From NCBI RefSeq assembly GCF_035013165.1, contig NZ_JAYGJQ010000003.1, positions 461,175 to 525,174 of the forward strand: a stretch of DNA of 64,000 nucleotides, in the 5' to 3' direction. Below, piece after piece: positions 34,155-43,775 of the stretch. Made by a program: the position numbers and the translations under genes. The number at the start of each line of letters is the position of its first letter. Positions within the stretch are counted from its first letter, which is position 1. The stretch is from Bacteriovorax sp. PP10. Lineage in GTDB: Bacteria > Bdellovibrionota > Bacteriovoracia > Bacteriovoracales > Bacteriovoracaceae. A model generated the notes under the pieces. The model searched no databases. It was not told the DNA's origin and worked only from the letters and a program-made list of their open reading frames with translations.

Positions 34155-35903
34155 ATGGCCAAATACGATCTAGACACTATTCGTCACTCTACAGCTCACT
34201 TAATGGCCCAAGCGGTAGACCGTATCTACAAGTCTCACAACCCACAATTTGGTATTGGACCCGTTATCGAAAACGGCTTCTATTATGATATCGATCTTGA
34301 TGTAAAAATTGCAGATGAAGATCTAGAGAAGATCGAAAAAGTTATGCAAGAAATTATCGATGAAAAACTAGCAATCAAAAGAATGGTTTTCTCTCGTGAT
34401 GAAGCTGTTGAATTCTGGAAAAAGAAAAACCAGCCGTTAAAAGTTGAAGTGGTTTCAGGGATCCCTGCTGACCAGGAAATCTCTTTATATGAGCAAGGTG
34501 AATTCGTTGACCTTTGCCGTGGCCCTCACGTTGAGAACACAGGACATCTTCCAAAATTCTTTAAGTTACTTCACACTGCTGGAGCTTACTGGAAGGGAGA
34601 CTCAAACAATAAAATGCTACAACGTATTTACGCTGTAAGTTTCAATACAAAAAAACAACTTGAAGATCACATGATCTTTTTAGAAGAAGCAAAAAAGCGC
34701 GACCACAGAAAGCTAGGAAAGGAACAAGAACTTTTCCACTTTGAGTCTGTAGCTCCTGCTTCGCCTTTTTTCATGCCAAAAGGAACAACGGTTTATAACG
34801 AGCTGGTTGCTTTCATGAGAAGAATTTATGTGAAGTACGGTTACGATGAAGTTATCACGCCAATGCTTCTGGACTCAGACTTATGGCATACATCAGGTCA
34901 CTACGCTCACTACAAAGAAAATATGTATTTCTCTCAGGTAGATAAGCGCGAGTTCGCACTAAAGCCAATGAACTGTCCGTGCCACATGCTTATGTTTAAG
35001 CATTACAAATACTCTTACCGCGATCTACCTATGAGATACGCTGACTTCGGTCGCCTTCATAGATACGAAAGTGCTGGAGCTGTAGCAGGATTAACTCGCG
35101 TTCGTTCATTCTGCCAGGACGATGCCCATATCTTTATCTCTCTTGAAGGAATTCAAGAAGAGATCATCAAACTTATGGAAATGTTCTTTATTTGTTACGA
35201 CCACTTTGGTTTCAAGCAAATTAAAATCGGTCTATCGACTCGCCCGGAATCAAAAGCTGGTGACGATGCAACTTGGGATGTAGCTGAAGCTGCTCTTCAA
35301 GGCGCTCTAGATAAAACAGGACACCCGTACCACATCAACGCTGGTGACGGTGCTTTCTACGGTCCAAAAATCGACATTCAAATCGCGGACGCTATCGGAA
35401 GATGGCATCAGCTTGGAACGATTCAGTTGGATTTCCAACTTCCAGATCGTTTTGACTTAAAATACACAAACGAAGAAGGAAAAGACGTGCGTCCGGTTGT
35501 TATCCACAGAGCTCTTCTTGGATCTCTTGAGAGATTCATCGGAGTTTACCTGGAGCACATCGCAGGGATCTTCCCTTTCTGGCTTTCTCCTGAGCAAGCG
35601 ACAATCGTTCCTGTATCAAATGAAAAACACACTGAGTACTGTCGTACACTTGCAAAAGAATTACGCGACATGGGCTTCAGAGTGAAAGTTGATGAGAGAA
35701 ACGAGACGATGGGATACAAAACTCGTCAGATCCAGCAATCGAAAGTTCCTTTCATGATTGTTATTGGTGACAGAGAGATGGAAAACAAAGCGGCCAACAT
35801 CCGTGCTTACGGTGAACAGGCAACAAAGTCGCTTACAATCGTTGAACTAAAAGAATACTTTACGAAATTAAACCTAGAGAGAGTTCCTGAAAAACTTAGA
35901 TAG
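34155..35903 (+). CDS. thrS: Threonyl-tRNA synthetase lacking the TGS domain
   Basis: The 582-residue protein starts directly with the editing domain (His11 and His15 in HSTAHLM, later LCRGPHV), so the ~60-residue N-terminal TGS domain of typical 640-residue ThrRS is absent. The class II catalytic core follows (motif 2 RYADFGRLHRYE; zinc-ligand Cys in MNCPCHM; motif 3 HRALLGSLERFIG) and the anticodon-binding domain ends the protein. Editing and aminoacylation residues look intact. It heads the thrS-ddl-lysine-type cluster. Confidence 0.96.
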   Translation: MAKYDLDTIRHSTAHLMAQAVDRIYKSHNPQFGIGPVIENGFYYDIDLDVKIADEDLEKIEKVMQEIIDEKLAIKRMVFSRDEAVEFWKKKNQPLKVEVVSGIPADQEISLYEQGEFVDLCRGPHVENTGHLPKFFKLLHTAGAYWKGDSNNKMLQRIYAVSFNTKKQLEDHMIFLEEAKKRDHRKLGKEQELFHFESVAPASPFFMPKGTTVYNELVAFMRRIYVKYGYDEVITPMLLDSDLWHTSGHYAHYKENMYFSQVDKREFALKPMNCPCHMLMFKHYKYSYRDLPMRYADFGRLHRYESAGAVAGLTRVRSFCQDDAHIFISLEGIQEEIIKLMEMFFICYDHFGFKQIKIGLSTRPESKAGDDATWDVAEAALQGALDKTGHPYHINAGDGAFYGPKIDIQIADAIGRWHQLGTIQLDFQLPDRFDLKYTNEEGKDVRPVVIHRALLGSLERFIGVYLEHIAGIFPFWLSPEQATIVPVSNEKHTEYCRTLAKELRDMGFRVKVDERNETMGYKTRQIQQSKVPFMIVIGDREMENKAANIRAYGEQATKSLTIVELKEYFTKLNLERVPEKLR

Positions 35904-35953
35904 TTAGACGGGACTCTCAGACATTATAAATAACCTAAGGATAGGGTGAAAAA

Positions 35954-36967
35954 ATGAGCAAAAAAAATATTCTTCTACTATGTGGTGGAAGTGGTACTGA
36001 ACATGAAGTTTCTGTGGTGTCGGCAAAGTTCTTGGAAAAGAACCTAAAAGAGATCGGCCTTTATAACGTCATCAAAGTTGAAATTGGGAAACCAAAAACA
36101 AATGATAAAACTTTTCGCCTAGTGAACGCAGATGGTTCTCTAGGTGAAGCAGTTGAAATAAATTCTCACCGCCAGTTAGTTGGCGCAAAAACCAAAGAAG
36201 ACATTCACTACGTGGTTCCATGTATCCACGGGCCTCCGGGAGAGACTGGAGAGATTCAAACTTATTTAGAGTTGATCTCACTTCCCTATTTTGGATGCGG
36301 GCCTGAAGCAAGTTTAATTTGTTTTAACAAAGTAACTTCTAAACTATGGTTCAATGCTCTTGATATCCCTAACACTCCCTTTGAATTTTTAACGAGCATT
36401 GAAGACGCTCCGAAAGCTCATAAACTTTTTGATACTCACGGTAGTGTTTTCGTTAAGGCCGCTTCTCAAGGCTCAAGTGTTGGATGTTACCCGGTATCTA
36501 AGAAATCAGATTTAGATGCTGCACTTAAAAATGCTTTCACATTCTCTGAATATGTTTTAGTTGAAAAAATGGTGACAGCTCGTGAGCTTGAAATTTCAAC
36601 TTACGAATTTGAAGGAAAGGTTCACGCAAGTGTCCCGGGCGAAATCAACTGCCCTACGGCCTTCTACTCTTACGATGAAAAATACGATCCAAACTCAAAA
36701 ACGACAACTGAAGTCGTCGCCCCTAATCTTTCTACTGAAACAATAGAACTGATGCGTGGGTATGCGATCAAGACGTTTAAAGCGCTTAAGCTACGTCATC
36801 AGTCGCGTATTGATTTTTTCTACACAGACAAAGGTGAAATCTATTTAAATGAGATCAACACTTTTCCTGGGGCAACACCGATTTCGATGTTTCCTAAAAT
36901 GATGGAAAACAACGGACACTCGTACTTAAAATTTATCAGCGATATTGTACAAAAAAATATACTTTAA
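35954..36967 (+). CDS. ddl: D-alanine--D-alanine ligase
   Basis: The 337-residue ATP-grasp enzyme has CGGSGTEHEVSVVSA, VPCIHGPPGETG, FVKAASQGSSVGC and the metal-binding IYLNEINTFPGATPISMFP ending. It makes D-Ala-D-Ala for peptidoglycan. Thirteen bases separate it from the aminotransferase fusion downstream, so it shares the transcript with that cluster. Confidence 0.95.
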   Translation: MSKKNILLLCGGSGTEHEVSVVSAKFLEKNLKEIGLYNVIKVEIGKPKTNDKTFRLVNADGSLGEAVEINSHRQLVGAKTKEDIHYVVPCIHGPPGETGEIQTYLELISLPYFGCGPEASLICFNKVTSKLWFNALDIPNTPFEFLTSIEDAPKAHKLFDTHGSVFVKAASQGSSVGCYPVSKKSDLDAALKNAFTFSEYVLVEKMVTARELEISTYEFEGKVHASVPGEINCPTAFYSYDEKYDPNSKTTTEVVAPNLSTETIELMRGYAIKTFKALKLRHQSRIDFFYTDKGEIYLNEINTFPGATPISMFPKMMENNGHSYLKFISDIVQKNIL

Positions 36968-36979
36968 ATAGAGGCCTGT

Positions 36980-39900
36980 ATGAAATTACCAATTATCAAT
37001 GCTCAGGATTCAGAATTTGGACATGATATTTTAAAAAAATATTACGCCGACAATATGATTCCCGCAGAGAAAAAAACTTATCTTACAAAACTTCGTCATT
37101 CCATCGGGCCCTACATGGGGATTGAATCAGTCGATGGGACGACTCACTATCTTTTAGATGCAGCTTCGCAAATTGCGACTCTGGGACATGGATTCAATCC
37201 ATCGATCTTTTTTGGTGCAGCTGAATTTTTAGAGAGCTGGACTAACGATGCCACGACGAAAGATTTTAAAGACACAAAAAATTCATACATTAATTTTTTC
37301 AACCGCAAACTGGGATGGAAAAAAACTTATATGACCATCACCCACTCAGGAGCGGAAGCAAATGAGACGGCACTTGGTTATTGTTATCTTTCACGTGTGA
37401 ATCCTGAAGCCAATAAAGTCCTAGCTTTTGAAGGGTCATTCCACGGACGCATGATGGTGACACTCGCTGCAACCTGGAATAAAAGTAAGCGCGAGCCATT
37501 TGAGTGGAAGAATTACCTGGCCGAGTACGTAAAGTACCCTGAGCTGGAAGACAGTAGAATGAACGTCCGCATCCCTGAGCTATGGAGAGAGACCTGGAAT
37601 GAAGCTTCCTTAAAGAACTTCATGGTCCCGAGCATCTGGAACTCCGATCCGATGGTAAAAAAAGAAGTCGAAGTTCTGCAGCAAGTCCGCGCCCAACTTC
37701 TTTCTAAAAAAATCTTCGCGATCTTAGTTGAACCTATGCAATGTGAAGGTGGAGACTGTTATTCGTCTGACCGCTTCCATACTGCACTTTTATTAATGGC
37801 AAAAACATTTCAAGTTCCAGTAATTCACGATGAAGTTCAAACAGGGTTTCACCTTGGACGTGAATTCTTCTGGCACAGACAATTCAACATGAAAGGACTT
37901 GATGGCGAGCAGCTTAATCCTGACTACGTTGTCTGTGCAAAAAAAGCACAAGTCGGAATCGTGTTATCTCACAAAGAAACAAAAAGTATTTTCAAAGGTG
38001 AAGAGTTCTCTGTTGCTTCAACTTTACGTGGATACGCTCACGCAATCAGTTTAGATCAATCACAAGCACGCATTATTGATATTGAAAGACATATCGTTCC
38101 TCGTGTGACTGCTCTTATCAAGAAGCACTCTCAACACATCAGACGCCCGCGAGTGAATGGCCTAGCTTTCGCTTTCGACGTTGTTGAACCGGCAATGATG
38201 AATAAATTTGTCGATCTACGGTTTAAGCACGGTCTATTATATTATCCAGCAGGAAGCCAGACTCTTCGCTTTAGAATGAGTACAGCTTTTGGCCCTAAAG
38301 ACTTAGACTTTTTATTCGATAGACTAGACGCTATTTGTAGAGAGCTTTTCTTAGGTGAGCACACCACTCTCCCTACTCATGTTGAAACAGACGCATACAC
38401 AGCTGACGAGCAGTATGACTGGCACATGCTTTTGATTGAAACAAAACTGGCCCGAGCGCTGGGACAGAAACTTGATATCAAACACGTCTTTGATAAAGTG
38501 AATACTCTGGTAAGTAAAAGTGTTGAGGCCGCACAAGTTGAGCTGATTGAAATCAATGCTTCAAACTTCTTAAACTACCGTCAGGAAATCATCAACATGC
38601 AAAAAGCTGTTTATGAACCGGCCAGACAAACTGATATCGAAAAATTTGAACATACCGTTTTAGATAAAACATCTCTTTGTTTAGGTTTATTAAATAAAAA
38701 GAAGAAATTAATGGGGATTGCTTTTGCAGGTCCTCTTCACTTGTATCCACTAGAGCGCGGTGTACGCATGGACCCGCATTTTGACGACCATGATTGTCTT
38801 TATATGCTCGATGTAACGATTGATCCTCACCTACAGAAGTCAGGCCTTGGAAAAGCGCTTAAATACGCTATTTCTGCCATGGCCATTGTCAAAGGAATCA
38901 AACGTATTCAAGGAAGAAACAGAGACCGCATGGCGAGCTCAATGATCAACATCAACCTATCATTAGGCTCAGTTGAGCAATGTTATATCCGCGAGGACTA
39001 TCCTGATTTCGAAGCTCACCGTGATGTATTTTATTACACGACAAAAGCTGACTGGAAGAAACCTGCCATTCACTTGAGCCGCGCGATCAACATCCCTCTT
39101 TCAATCAAGAGTCTGGATAAAGCTTATTTTGATTTCCAACTTCCTTACCTGGTTAACAAAGTTTGTCTTTCTAATTTCGTTAGTGAGCCATTTTTAAAAG
39201 GTGTGAAAGAATTCTTAAGCATTCTGCCGGAAGATCTTCGCCACGGTTACACAACGTCAGGCCAGTCTGAATGCGTGGATAAAGTCGCAAAAGCGATTTG
39301 GGTAAAATCAGACGCAGCTATTAAAGAAAGAAATGTAAACAAGATGCTGACTTTCAAAGGTCACTATTTTGGTAATGGCTCGATGCTGGCACGTTCACTT
39401 AGCTATGAAAAAGATCCATACTTTAAAGTTGGACGTCTTCCTAATCCAACTGAAAATGATTTCAGAGAAGTATTAAAACTAGTTGAAAAAGAGTTCGCGA
39501 CAGCTGAGTACCTGGCCGTTTGGGTTGAGCCGGTTCTGCAGAAGACGATGGAAAAAATGCCATACGAATTCTTAAGAGGACTTCGTGAGCTTGCAACGAG
39601 ATATAATGTTGCTTTAATTTATAACGAAACAGCATCTCAATTCTTTAGATTTTCTAGCAAGTACTTCATGGCCACATGTTTCCATGAGATTACACCAGAT
39701 GCCGGAATGATTTACTTCTCAGGGCAGTCAGGGATTGCTTACACATCGACCAAATACTTCCTGGAGCAGCCACTAATGATGATCAGTACTTGGGATGGAG
39801 ATGAATTCCACTTCCTAAGTTACTACCATGCTTTCAAGAACGTCATGGCCAATGTTGAAGACTACAGAGAAACCGCAAAAGCTTTCCATGACAAGTTAGT

Positions 39901-40066
39901 TGATAAGCTTTCTCGTTATGAAATTGATGTCATAAAAATCGATAATGGTTTTGGTTATTTTAAAGGATCGATTCCAAGCTCAATGAGCAAAATGTTTATT
40001 CAACATAACGGGGTGTACCTGGTATGCCCAAGCTACGATGCTATGAAGGAGTATTTACAATCATGA
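36980..40066 (+). CDS. Three-domain fusion: class III aminotransferase, GNAT acetyltransferase and degenerate aminotransferase
   Basis: Residues 1-460 form a class III PLP aminotransferase with Asp284 (IHDEVQTG) and the Schiff-base Lys at 321/322 (VVCAKKAQVG). That lysine context resembles L-lysine 6-aminotransferase (FGKKTQV). Residues ~525-690 are a GNAT domain with acetyl-CoA loop QKSGLGKAL (619-627). Residues ~705-1028 repeat the aminotransferase plan (TTSGQSE, FKGHYFGNG, VWVEPV), but the Asp is Asn882 (IYNETAS) and the Lys position is Gln916 (FSGQSG), so this half should be inactive. Its stop overlaps the next start by ATGA. Predicted role: lysine or beta-lysine breakdown, by inference from neighbours. 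Confidence 0.85.
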   Translation: MKLPIINAQDSEFGHDILKKYYADNMIPAEKKTYLTKLRHSIGPYMGIESVDGTTHYLLDAASQIATLGHGFNPSIFFGAAEFLESWTNDATTKDFKDTKNSYINFFNRKLGWKKTYMTITHSGAEANETALGYCYLSRVNPEANKVLAFEGSFHGRMMVTLAATWNKSKREPFEWKNYLAEYVKYPELEDSRMNVRIPELWRETWNEASLKNFMVPSIWNSDPMVKKEVEVLQQVRAQLLSKKIFAILVEPMQCEGGDCYSSDRFHTALLLMAKTFQVPVIHDEVQTGFHLGREFFWHRQFNMKGLDGEQLNPDYVVCAKKAQVGIVLSHKETKSIFKGEEFSVASTLRGYAHAISLDQSQARIIDIERHIVPRVTALIKKHSQHIRRPRVNGLAFAFDVVEPAMMNKFVDLRFKHGLLYYPAGSQTLRFRMSTAFGPKDLDFLFDRLDAICRELFLGEHTTLPTHVETDAYTADEQYDWHMLLIETKLARALGQKLDIKHVFDKVNTLVSKSVEAAQVELIEINASNFLNYRQEIINMQKAVYEPARQTDIEKFEHTVLDKTSLCLGLLNKKKKLMGIAFAGPLHLYPLERGVRMDPHFDDHDCLYMLDVTIDPHLQKSGLGKALKYAISAMAIVKGIKRIQGRNRDRMASSMININLSLGSVEQCYIREDYPDFEAHRDVFYYTTKADWKKPAIHLSRAINIPLSIKSLDKAYFDFQLPYLVNKVCLSNFVSEPFLKGVKEFLSILPEDLRHGYTTSGQSECVDKVAKAIWVKSDAAIKERNVNKMLTFKGHYFGNGSMLARSLSYEKDPYFKVGRLPNPTENDFREVLKLVEKEFATAEYLAVWVEPVLQKTMEKMPYEFLRGLRELATRYNVALIYNETASQFFRFSSKYFMATCFHEITPDAGMIYFSGQSGIAYTSTKYFLEQPLMMISTWDGDEFHFLSYYHAFKNVMANVEDYRETAKAFHDKLVDKLSRYEIDVIKIDNGFGYFKGSIPSSMSKMFIQHNGVYLVCPSYDAMKEYLQS

Positions 40067-41157
40067 GTACAAATTGCATGTTTCCCTACATTGTCTATCA
40101 ACAAGGGAAATCAAATAAGGAATGGGGTCTGTCCCACGGTGAAGAGTTCAGAAAGGCCATCGCTGAACTGACAGAAATTAGACGTCACCTGATGCTTGCT
40201 AAAAATCCACGTTTAGAAAAAAGGTTGGATGAGCTTGCAATGGAGCAGTTTAATCTTTCTAAAAAATTTGCACCACATTTAGCAGATGAATTAGAAGGAA
40301 TCGCCAAAGGTGCGGGACTAACGATCCCCGATCTGGTTGTGCTAAACAACTACACAGACTTCAGAGACATTATTCTTCCTGAAGAAGGATGCTCGACTGT
40401 TCATATTCAGACTCCTGAAGAAGTTCTTGCAGGACAAACATGGGATATGCACCGTTCAGCTAAAAACTATATGTGCCTAATCCACGTGCCAGCGAACGAC
40501 AACCATACATCTCAGCTTGTATTGAGTCTTGTTGGATGCCTGGGGCTTATGGGTGTAAGTACAGACAATACACTTATTGGTGTGAACAACATCAATACGA
40601 CCAATGCTAAGACTGGTTTGATCTGGCCGTTATTGGTAAGAAAAACTCTTGAGCAAAAAAATCTCATGACCATGAGATCAACACTTCTAAATGCACCAGT
40701 GACTTCAGGTCACAACTACATCATCGCAAGTCCAGAAGGTGGTGAGCATTTAGAAATCACTCCAACGATTGCGGAGAAAGTTTCTGCTCTTCAACAAGGA
40801 CAAGTTGGATCGATTTTTCATACGAACCACTGTGTGGGCGATGAAATAAAAAAAATAGAAGATACAACGTCTATGAGTTCAACAACTCATAACCGCTGGG
40901 CGCTTCTATCGAAAAAAACTTATAAAGTTCAGGATCTGGAAGACTTTAAAAATCTTCTTACAGACCACGATGAATTCCCTAAATCAATTTGCTCGCACTT
41001 TGAAAATGGAGCTCAGGACCCGTCATTTACTTGTGGTGGTGGAGTCAGTGATTTAAAACGCGGACATCACATTTTCTGGAGAGGATGCCCTGCCCATGAT
41101 GAGGATTACCGTGAATTTGAATTTTTAATTGATGGCCACGACTTTAAAAAGGTTTAA
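40063..41157 (+). CDS. C45-family acyltransferase/hydrolase (6-APA acyltransferase-like)
   Basis: The ATG at 40063 overlaps the preceding TGA; an in-frame ATG further upstream lies inside the fusion gene. The 364-residue protein matches the Ntn-hydrolase family typified by penicillin acyl-CoA:6-APA acyltransferase. Autocatalytic cleavage would expose Cys110 (EEGCSTVH), and TWDMHRS and GVNNINTTNA fit the substrate pocket region. Such enzymes make or break amide bonds. In this operon it could remove an acetyl or acyl group from an acylated lysine intermediate, replacing the deacetylase found in related clusters (inference). Confidence 0.75.
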   Translation: MSTNCMFPYIVYQQGKSNKEWGLSHGEEFRKAIAELTEIRRHLMLAKNPRLEKRLDELAMEQFNLSKKFAPHLADELEGIAKGAGLTIPDLVVLNNYTDFRDIILPEEGCSTVHIQTPEEVLAGQTWDMHRSAKNYMCLIHVPANDNHTSQLVLSLVGCLGLMGVSTDNTLIGVNNINTTNAKTGLIWPLLVRKTLEQKNLMTMRSTLLNAPVTSGHNYIIASPEGGEHLEITPTIAEKVSALQQGQVGSIFHTNHCVGDEIKKIEDTTSMSSTTHNRWALLSKKTYKVQDLEDFKNLLTDHDEFPKSICSHFENGAQDPSFTCGGGVSDLKRGHHIFWRGCPAHDEDYREFEFLIDGHDFKKV

Positions 41158-41160
41158 TGT

Positions 41161-42354
41161 ATGGATGAATATCCCTTTTTCTTTACTTGGGTAAAACAAA
41201 AAAATCCTTTGAGATTTAGTATCGCCTCAGTTGATGGCGTAAAAATCATTACTGAAACTGGCCATCAACTTATTGACATGTCTTCCATAAGCTACCAGGC
41301 AAGCTTTGGACACAATCATCCAACGATTATACGTCACATGAAGGAGCAGCTCGACACTATTCCCATGAGTGCACCTCGCGGAATTTTTCCAGGAAAAATC
41401 GATGCGACTCAAGAACTCCTGAAGTATATGGATAAAAAAGAAGGAAAAATCTTTTACGCAACAGGCGGTGCTGAAGCAGTAGAAAATGCACTTAAAATTG
41501 CCAGGGATGTTTCCAAAAAGAAATTAATTCTCGCCCGAGATATTTCTTATCATGGGGCCACTTTAGGAGCACTAAGTGCAACTGGTGACTGGAGAAATAA
41601 GGCCCACTTTATTCCCAGCAGAGATTGGGTTGTTCGTATCCCAGAACCGTCTGAACCAGATGCCATTGCAAAAACCCGAAAGCTTATTATCGACCACGGC
41701 AAGGATAATTTTGCGGCCTTCATCATTGAAACCATAACAGGTGGAAATGGAGTTTACGCTGGAACACAAGAATGGTGGGATGGAATCAGTGAGCTTTGTA
41801 AAGAATTTGGGATTCTTTTAATCATGGATGAAGTCATCTGTGGTTTTGGCCGTACAGGTGTTTCATTTGGTTACATGAATTATAACGTGAAGCCTGACAT
41901 CATCACTCTTGCCAAAGGAATCACAGGTGGAATGGTGCCTTTTGGAGCAGTTTGGGTCAGTCAAAATATTGCTGATTATTATATGAGTAATATCCTGGCC
42001 TGTGGATTAACCAACTACGCTCATCCATTAGGGATAGCAGCGATGTCCGGAGTTTTAGAAATTGTACAGGATTTTGAATTTCAAAAACATCTGCAACATA
42101 TCTGTGCTGTATTTCAAAAAGAACTGGAAAAATTAAGATCTTTACCCGAGGTGGAAAATATCCGCTACAAAGGAATGCTCGCTGCAGTCGATTTAACTGT
42201 TGATATCCAATGGAAAACATTTTTTGATAAAGGAATTCACCTGGCCACTCAAAATAAAAGAATTGTCCTTGCTCCCCCACTTATTATAACTGAAGCGGAA
42301 CTCATCGAAGGTATGAACCGTTTTAAATTGGCCCTTAAGGAATTAGACCAATGA
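41161..42354 (+). CDS. Class III PLP aminotransferase
   Basis: The 397-residue enzyme has TGGAEAVENA (residues 101-110), SYHGATLG (129-136), Asp223 (IMDEVICGFG) and PLP-lysine Lys252 (LAKGITGG), all intact. Its position directly ahead of both CoA-transferase subunits parallels Bacillus YodT, proposed as N6-acetyl-beta-lysine aminotransferase. The stop overlaps the next start by four bases. Other omega-amino-acid substrates such as 4-aminobutyrate remain possible. Confidence 0.85.
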   Translation: MDEYPFFFTWVKQKNPLRFSIASVDGVKIITETGHQLIDMSSISYQASFGHNHPTIIRHMKEQLDTIPMSAPRGIFPGKIDATQELLKYMDKKEGKIFYATGGAEAVENALKIARDVSKKKLILARDISYHGATLGALSATGDWRNKAHFIPSRDWVVRIPEPSEPDAIAKTRKLIIDHGKDNFAAFIIETITGGNGVYAGTQEWWDGISELCKEFGILLIMDEVICGFGRTGVSFGYMNYNVKPDIITLAKGITGGMVPFGAVWVSQNIADYYMSNILACGLTNYAHPLGIAAMSGVLEIVQDFEFQKHLQHICAVFQKELEKLRSLPEVENIRYKGMLAAVDLTVDIQWKTFFDKGIHLATQNKRIVLAPPLIITEAELIEGMNRFKLALKELDQ

Positions 42355-43055
42355 AAAATAACTCTCCCAAAGTATTTAATGATGCAGCATCTGCCTTGAG
42401 CGATATCAAATCAGGCATGACGCTTATGAGCGGTGGTTTTGGTTTGTGTGGAATCGCTGAAAATTGTATCGATGCCCTGACTGCAATTGATGTAAAAGAC
42501 CTGACTGTTATTTCTAACAATATTGGTAACTCCGGGCGTGGCCTGGTTAAAATCCTGGTTCAGGACAAAATTAAAAAAGCTTATTGCTCGTATGTAGGTG
42601 GCAACCCTGATTTAGAAAAAAGGATGCTGGCCAAACAAATTGAAGTTGAACTTGTGCCTCAAGGTACATTCTCAGAGCGCATTCGTGCAGCAGGAATGGG
42701 AATCCGTGCTTTCTATACACCTACTGGTTACGGGACATTAATCGCTGAAGGAAAAGACGTTAAAATGTTTGATCGTCCTTGTATTCTTGAGACGGCCCTT
42801 CACGCAGACTTCGCGATTATCAAAGCTCAAAAGGGCGATACATTCGGAAACCTTTGGTTTAAAGAAACAGCAAGAAACTTCTCACCACTTATGGCCATGG
42901 CCGCAAAAATTACAGTTGTTGAAGTTGAAGAGTTAGTTGAACTCGGACAAATCCCACCAGAAGACATTCATCTTCCAGGAATTTTCGTTCAACGAATTTT
43001 TCAGGGTAGCAATTATAAAAATGATATCGAATTCTTAGTTACGGAAGGTGCATAA
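42351..43055 (+). CDS. 3-oxoacid CoA-transferase, alpha subunit
   Basis: The 234-residue protein has the SCOT/CoA-transferase family I alpha signature (MSGGFGLCGIAENCIDAL) and the GTGYGTL-like segment (TPTGYGTLIAEGK). With the beta subunit it moves CoA between carboxylic acids, typically succinyl-CoA and a 3-oxoacid. In the YodT-YodS-YodR arrangement this is YodS. It is coupled on both sides by overlapping stop and start codons. Confidence 0.92.
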   Translation: MKNNSPKVFNDAASALSDIKSGMTLMSGGFGLCGIAENCIDALTAIDVKDLTVISNNIGNSGRGLVKILVQDKIKKAYCSYVGGNPDLEKRMLAKQIEVELVPQGTFSERIRAAGMGIRAFYTPTGYGTLIAEGKDVKMFDRPCILETALHADFAIIKAQKGDTFGNLWFKETARNFSPLMAMAAKITVVEVEELVELGQIPPEDIHLPGIFVQRIFQGSNYKNDIEFLVTEGA

Positions 43056-43681
43056 TGGCGTGGACAAATATCGAAATGGCAGATGAAGTAATTCAATTTT
43101 TTACGCCTCATAGTTCTGTAAATCTTGGAATCGGAATGCCGACAGTCATCGCAGAGAGAATGCCCCGCGATTTAAATATTATGATCCACTCTGAAAATGG
43201 AGTGCTCGGTGTAAGTGGTCGTCCAACAAAAGACACTGTTTCCCCAACTCTTATTAATGCCGGTAAAGAAACAGTCGCGATCGGACCAGGAGCTAGTTTC
43301 TTTGATAGCTCGCTTAGCTTTGGAATGATCCGCGGTGGACACATTGACTACTGCGTTCTTGGTGGGATGGAAGTTGATAGCGAGAGAAGTCTTGCCAACT
43401 GGATGATCCCGGGAAAGAAAGTTACTGGTATGGGCGGAGCAATGGATCTCGTTAATGGCTCTAAGCAAGTGATCATCATGATGAACCACTTCAGTAAAGA
43501 CGGCGTCGCTAAACTTCTAAAGAAGTGCGTGCTTCCTCTTACAGGAAAAGAAGTTGTCGACATCGTTGTAACTGAGATGGGTGTGTTTAAACCTACAGGG
43601 ACAAGCTTTAAAGTATTAAAGATGGCACCGGGTGTATCTCTTTCAGATTTAAAAATTGAAAGTAGCATTCTTACTAACTAG
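43055..43681 (+). CDS. 3-oxoacid CoA-transferase, beta subunit
   Basis: The 208-residue protein has the catalytic Glu47 in HSENGVLG and the GGHIDYCVLGGMEVD and MGGAMDLV motifs of family I beta subunits. The glutamate forms the enzyme-CoA thioester. It is the last gene of the cluster and precedes a strong terminator. Confidence 0.93.
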   Translation: MAWTNIEMADEVIQFFTPHSSVNLGIGMPTVIAERMPRDLNIMIHSENGVLGVSGRPTKDTVSPTLINAGKETVAIGPGASFFDSSLSFGMIRGGHIDYCVLGGMEVDSERSLANWMIPGKKVTGMGGAMDLVNGSKQVIIMMNHFSKDGVAKLLKKCVLPLTGKEVVDIVVTEMGVFKPTGTSFKVLKMAPGVSLSDLKIESSILTN

Positions 43682-43754
43682 TCATTGGTAATTTTTTTAA
43701 AAGAATAAATTTTTATGAAGTGTTTTTTTGATTTTGGATTTTAGGCAAAAAAAA

Positions 43755-43775
43755 GGGGCCCCCTGCAAAGGCCCC
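43755..43775. terminator. Intrinsic terminator ending the thrS-to-CoA-transferase operon
   Basis: GGGGCC, a 9-nt loop, GGCCCC and then nine T residues, preceded by an eight-A run. The rest of the 285-base gap (43682-43966) holds nothing I can assign beyond A/T-rich sequence near 43905 that may contain a promoter. Confidence 0.8.
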
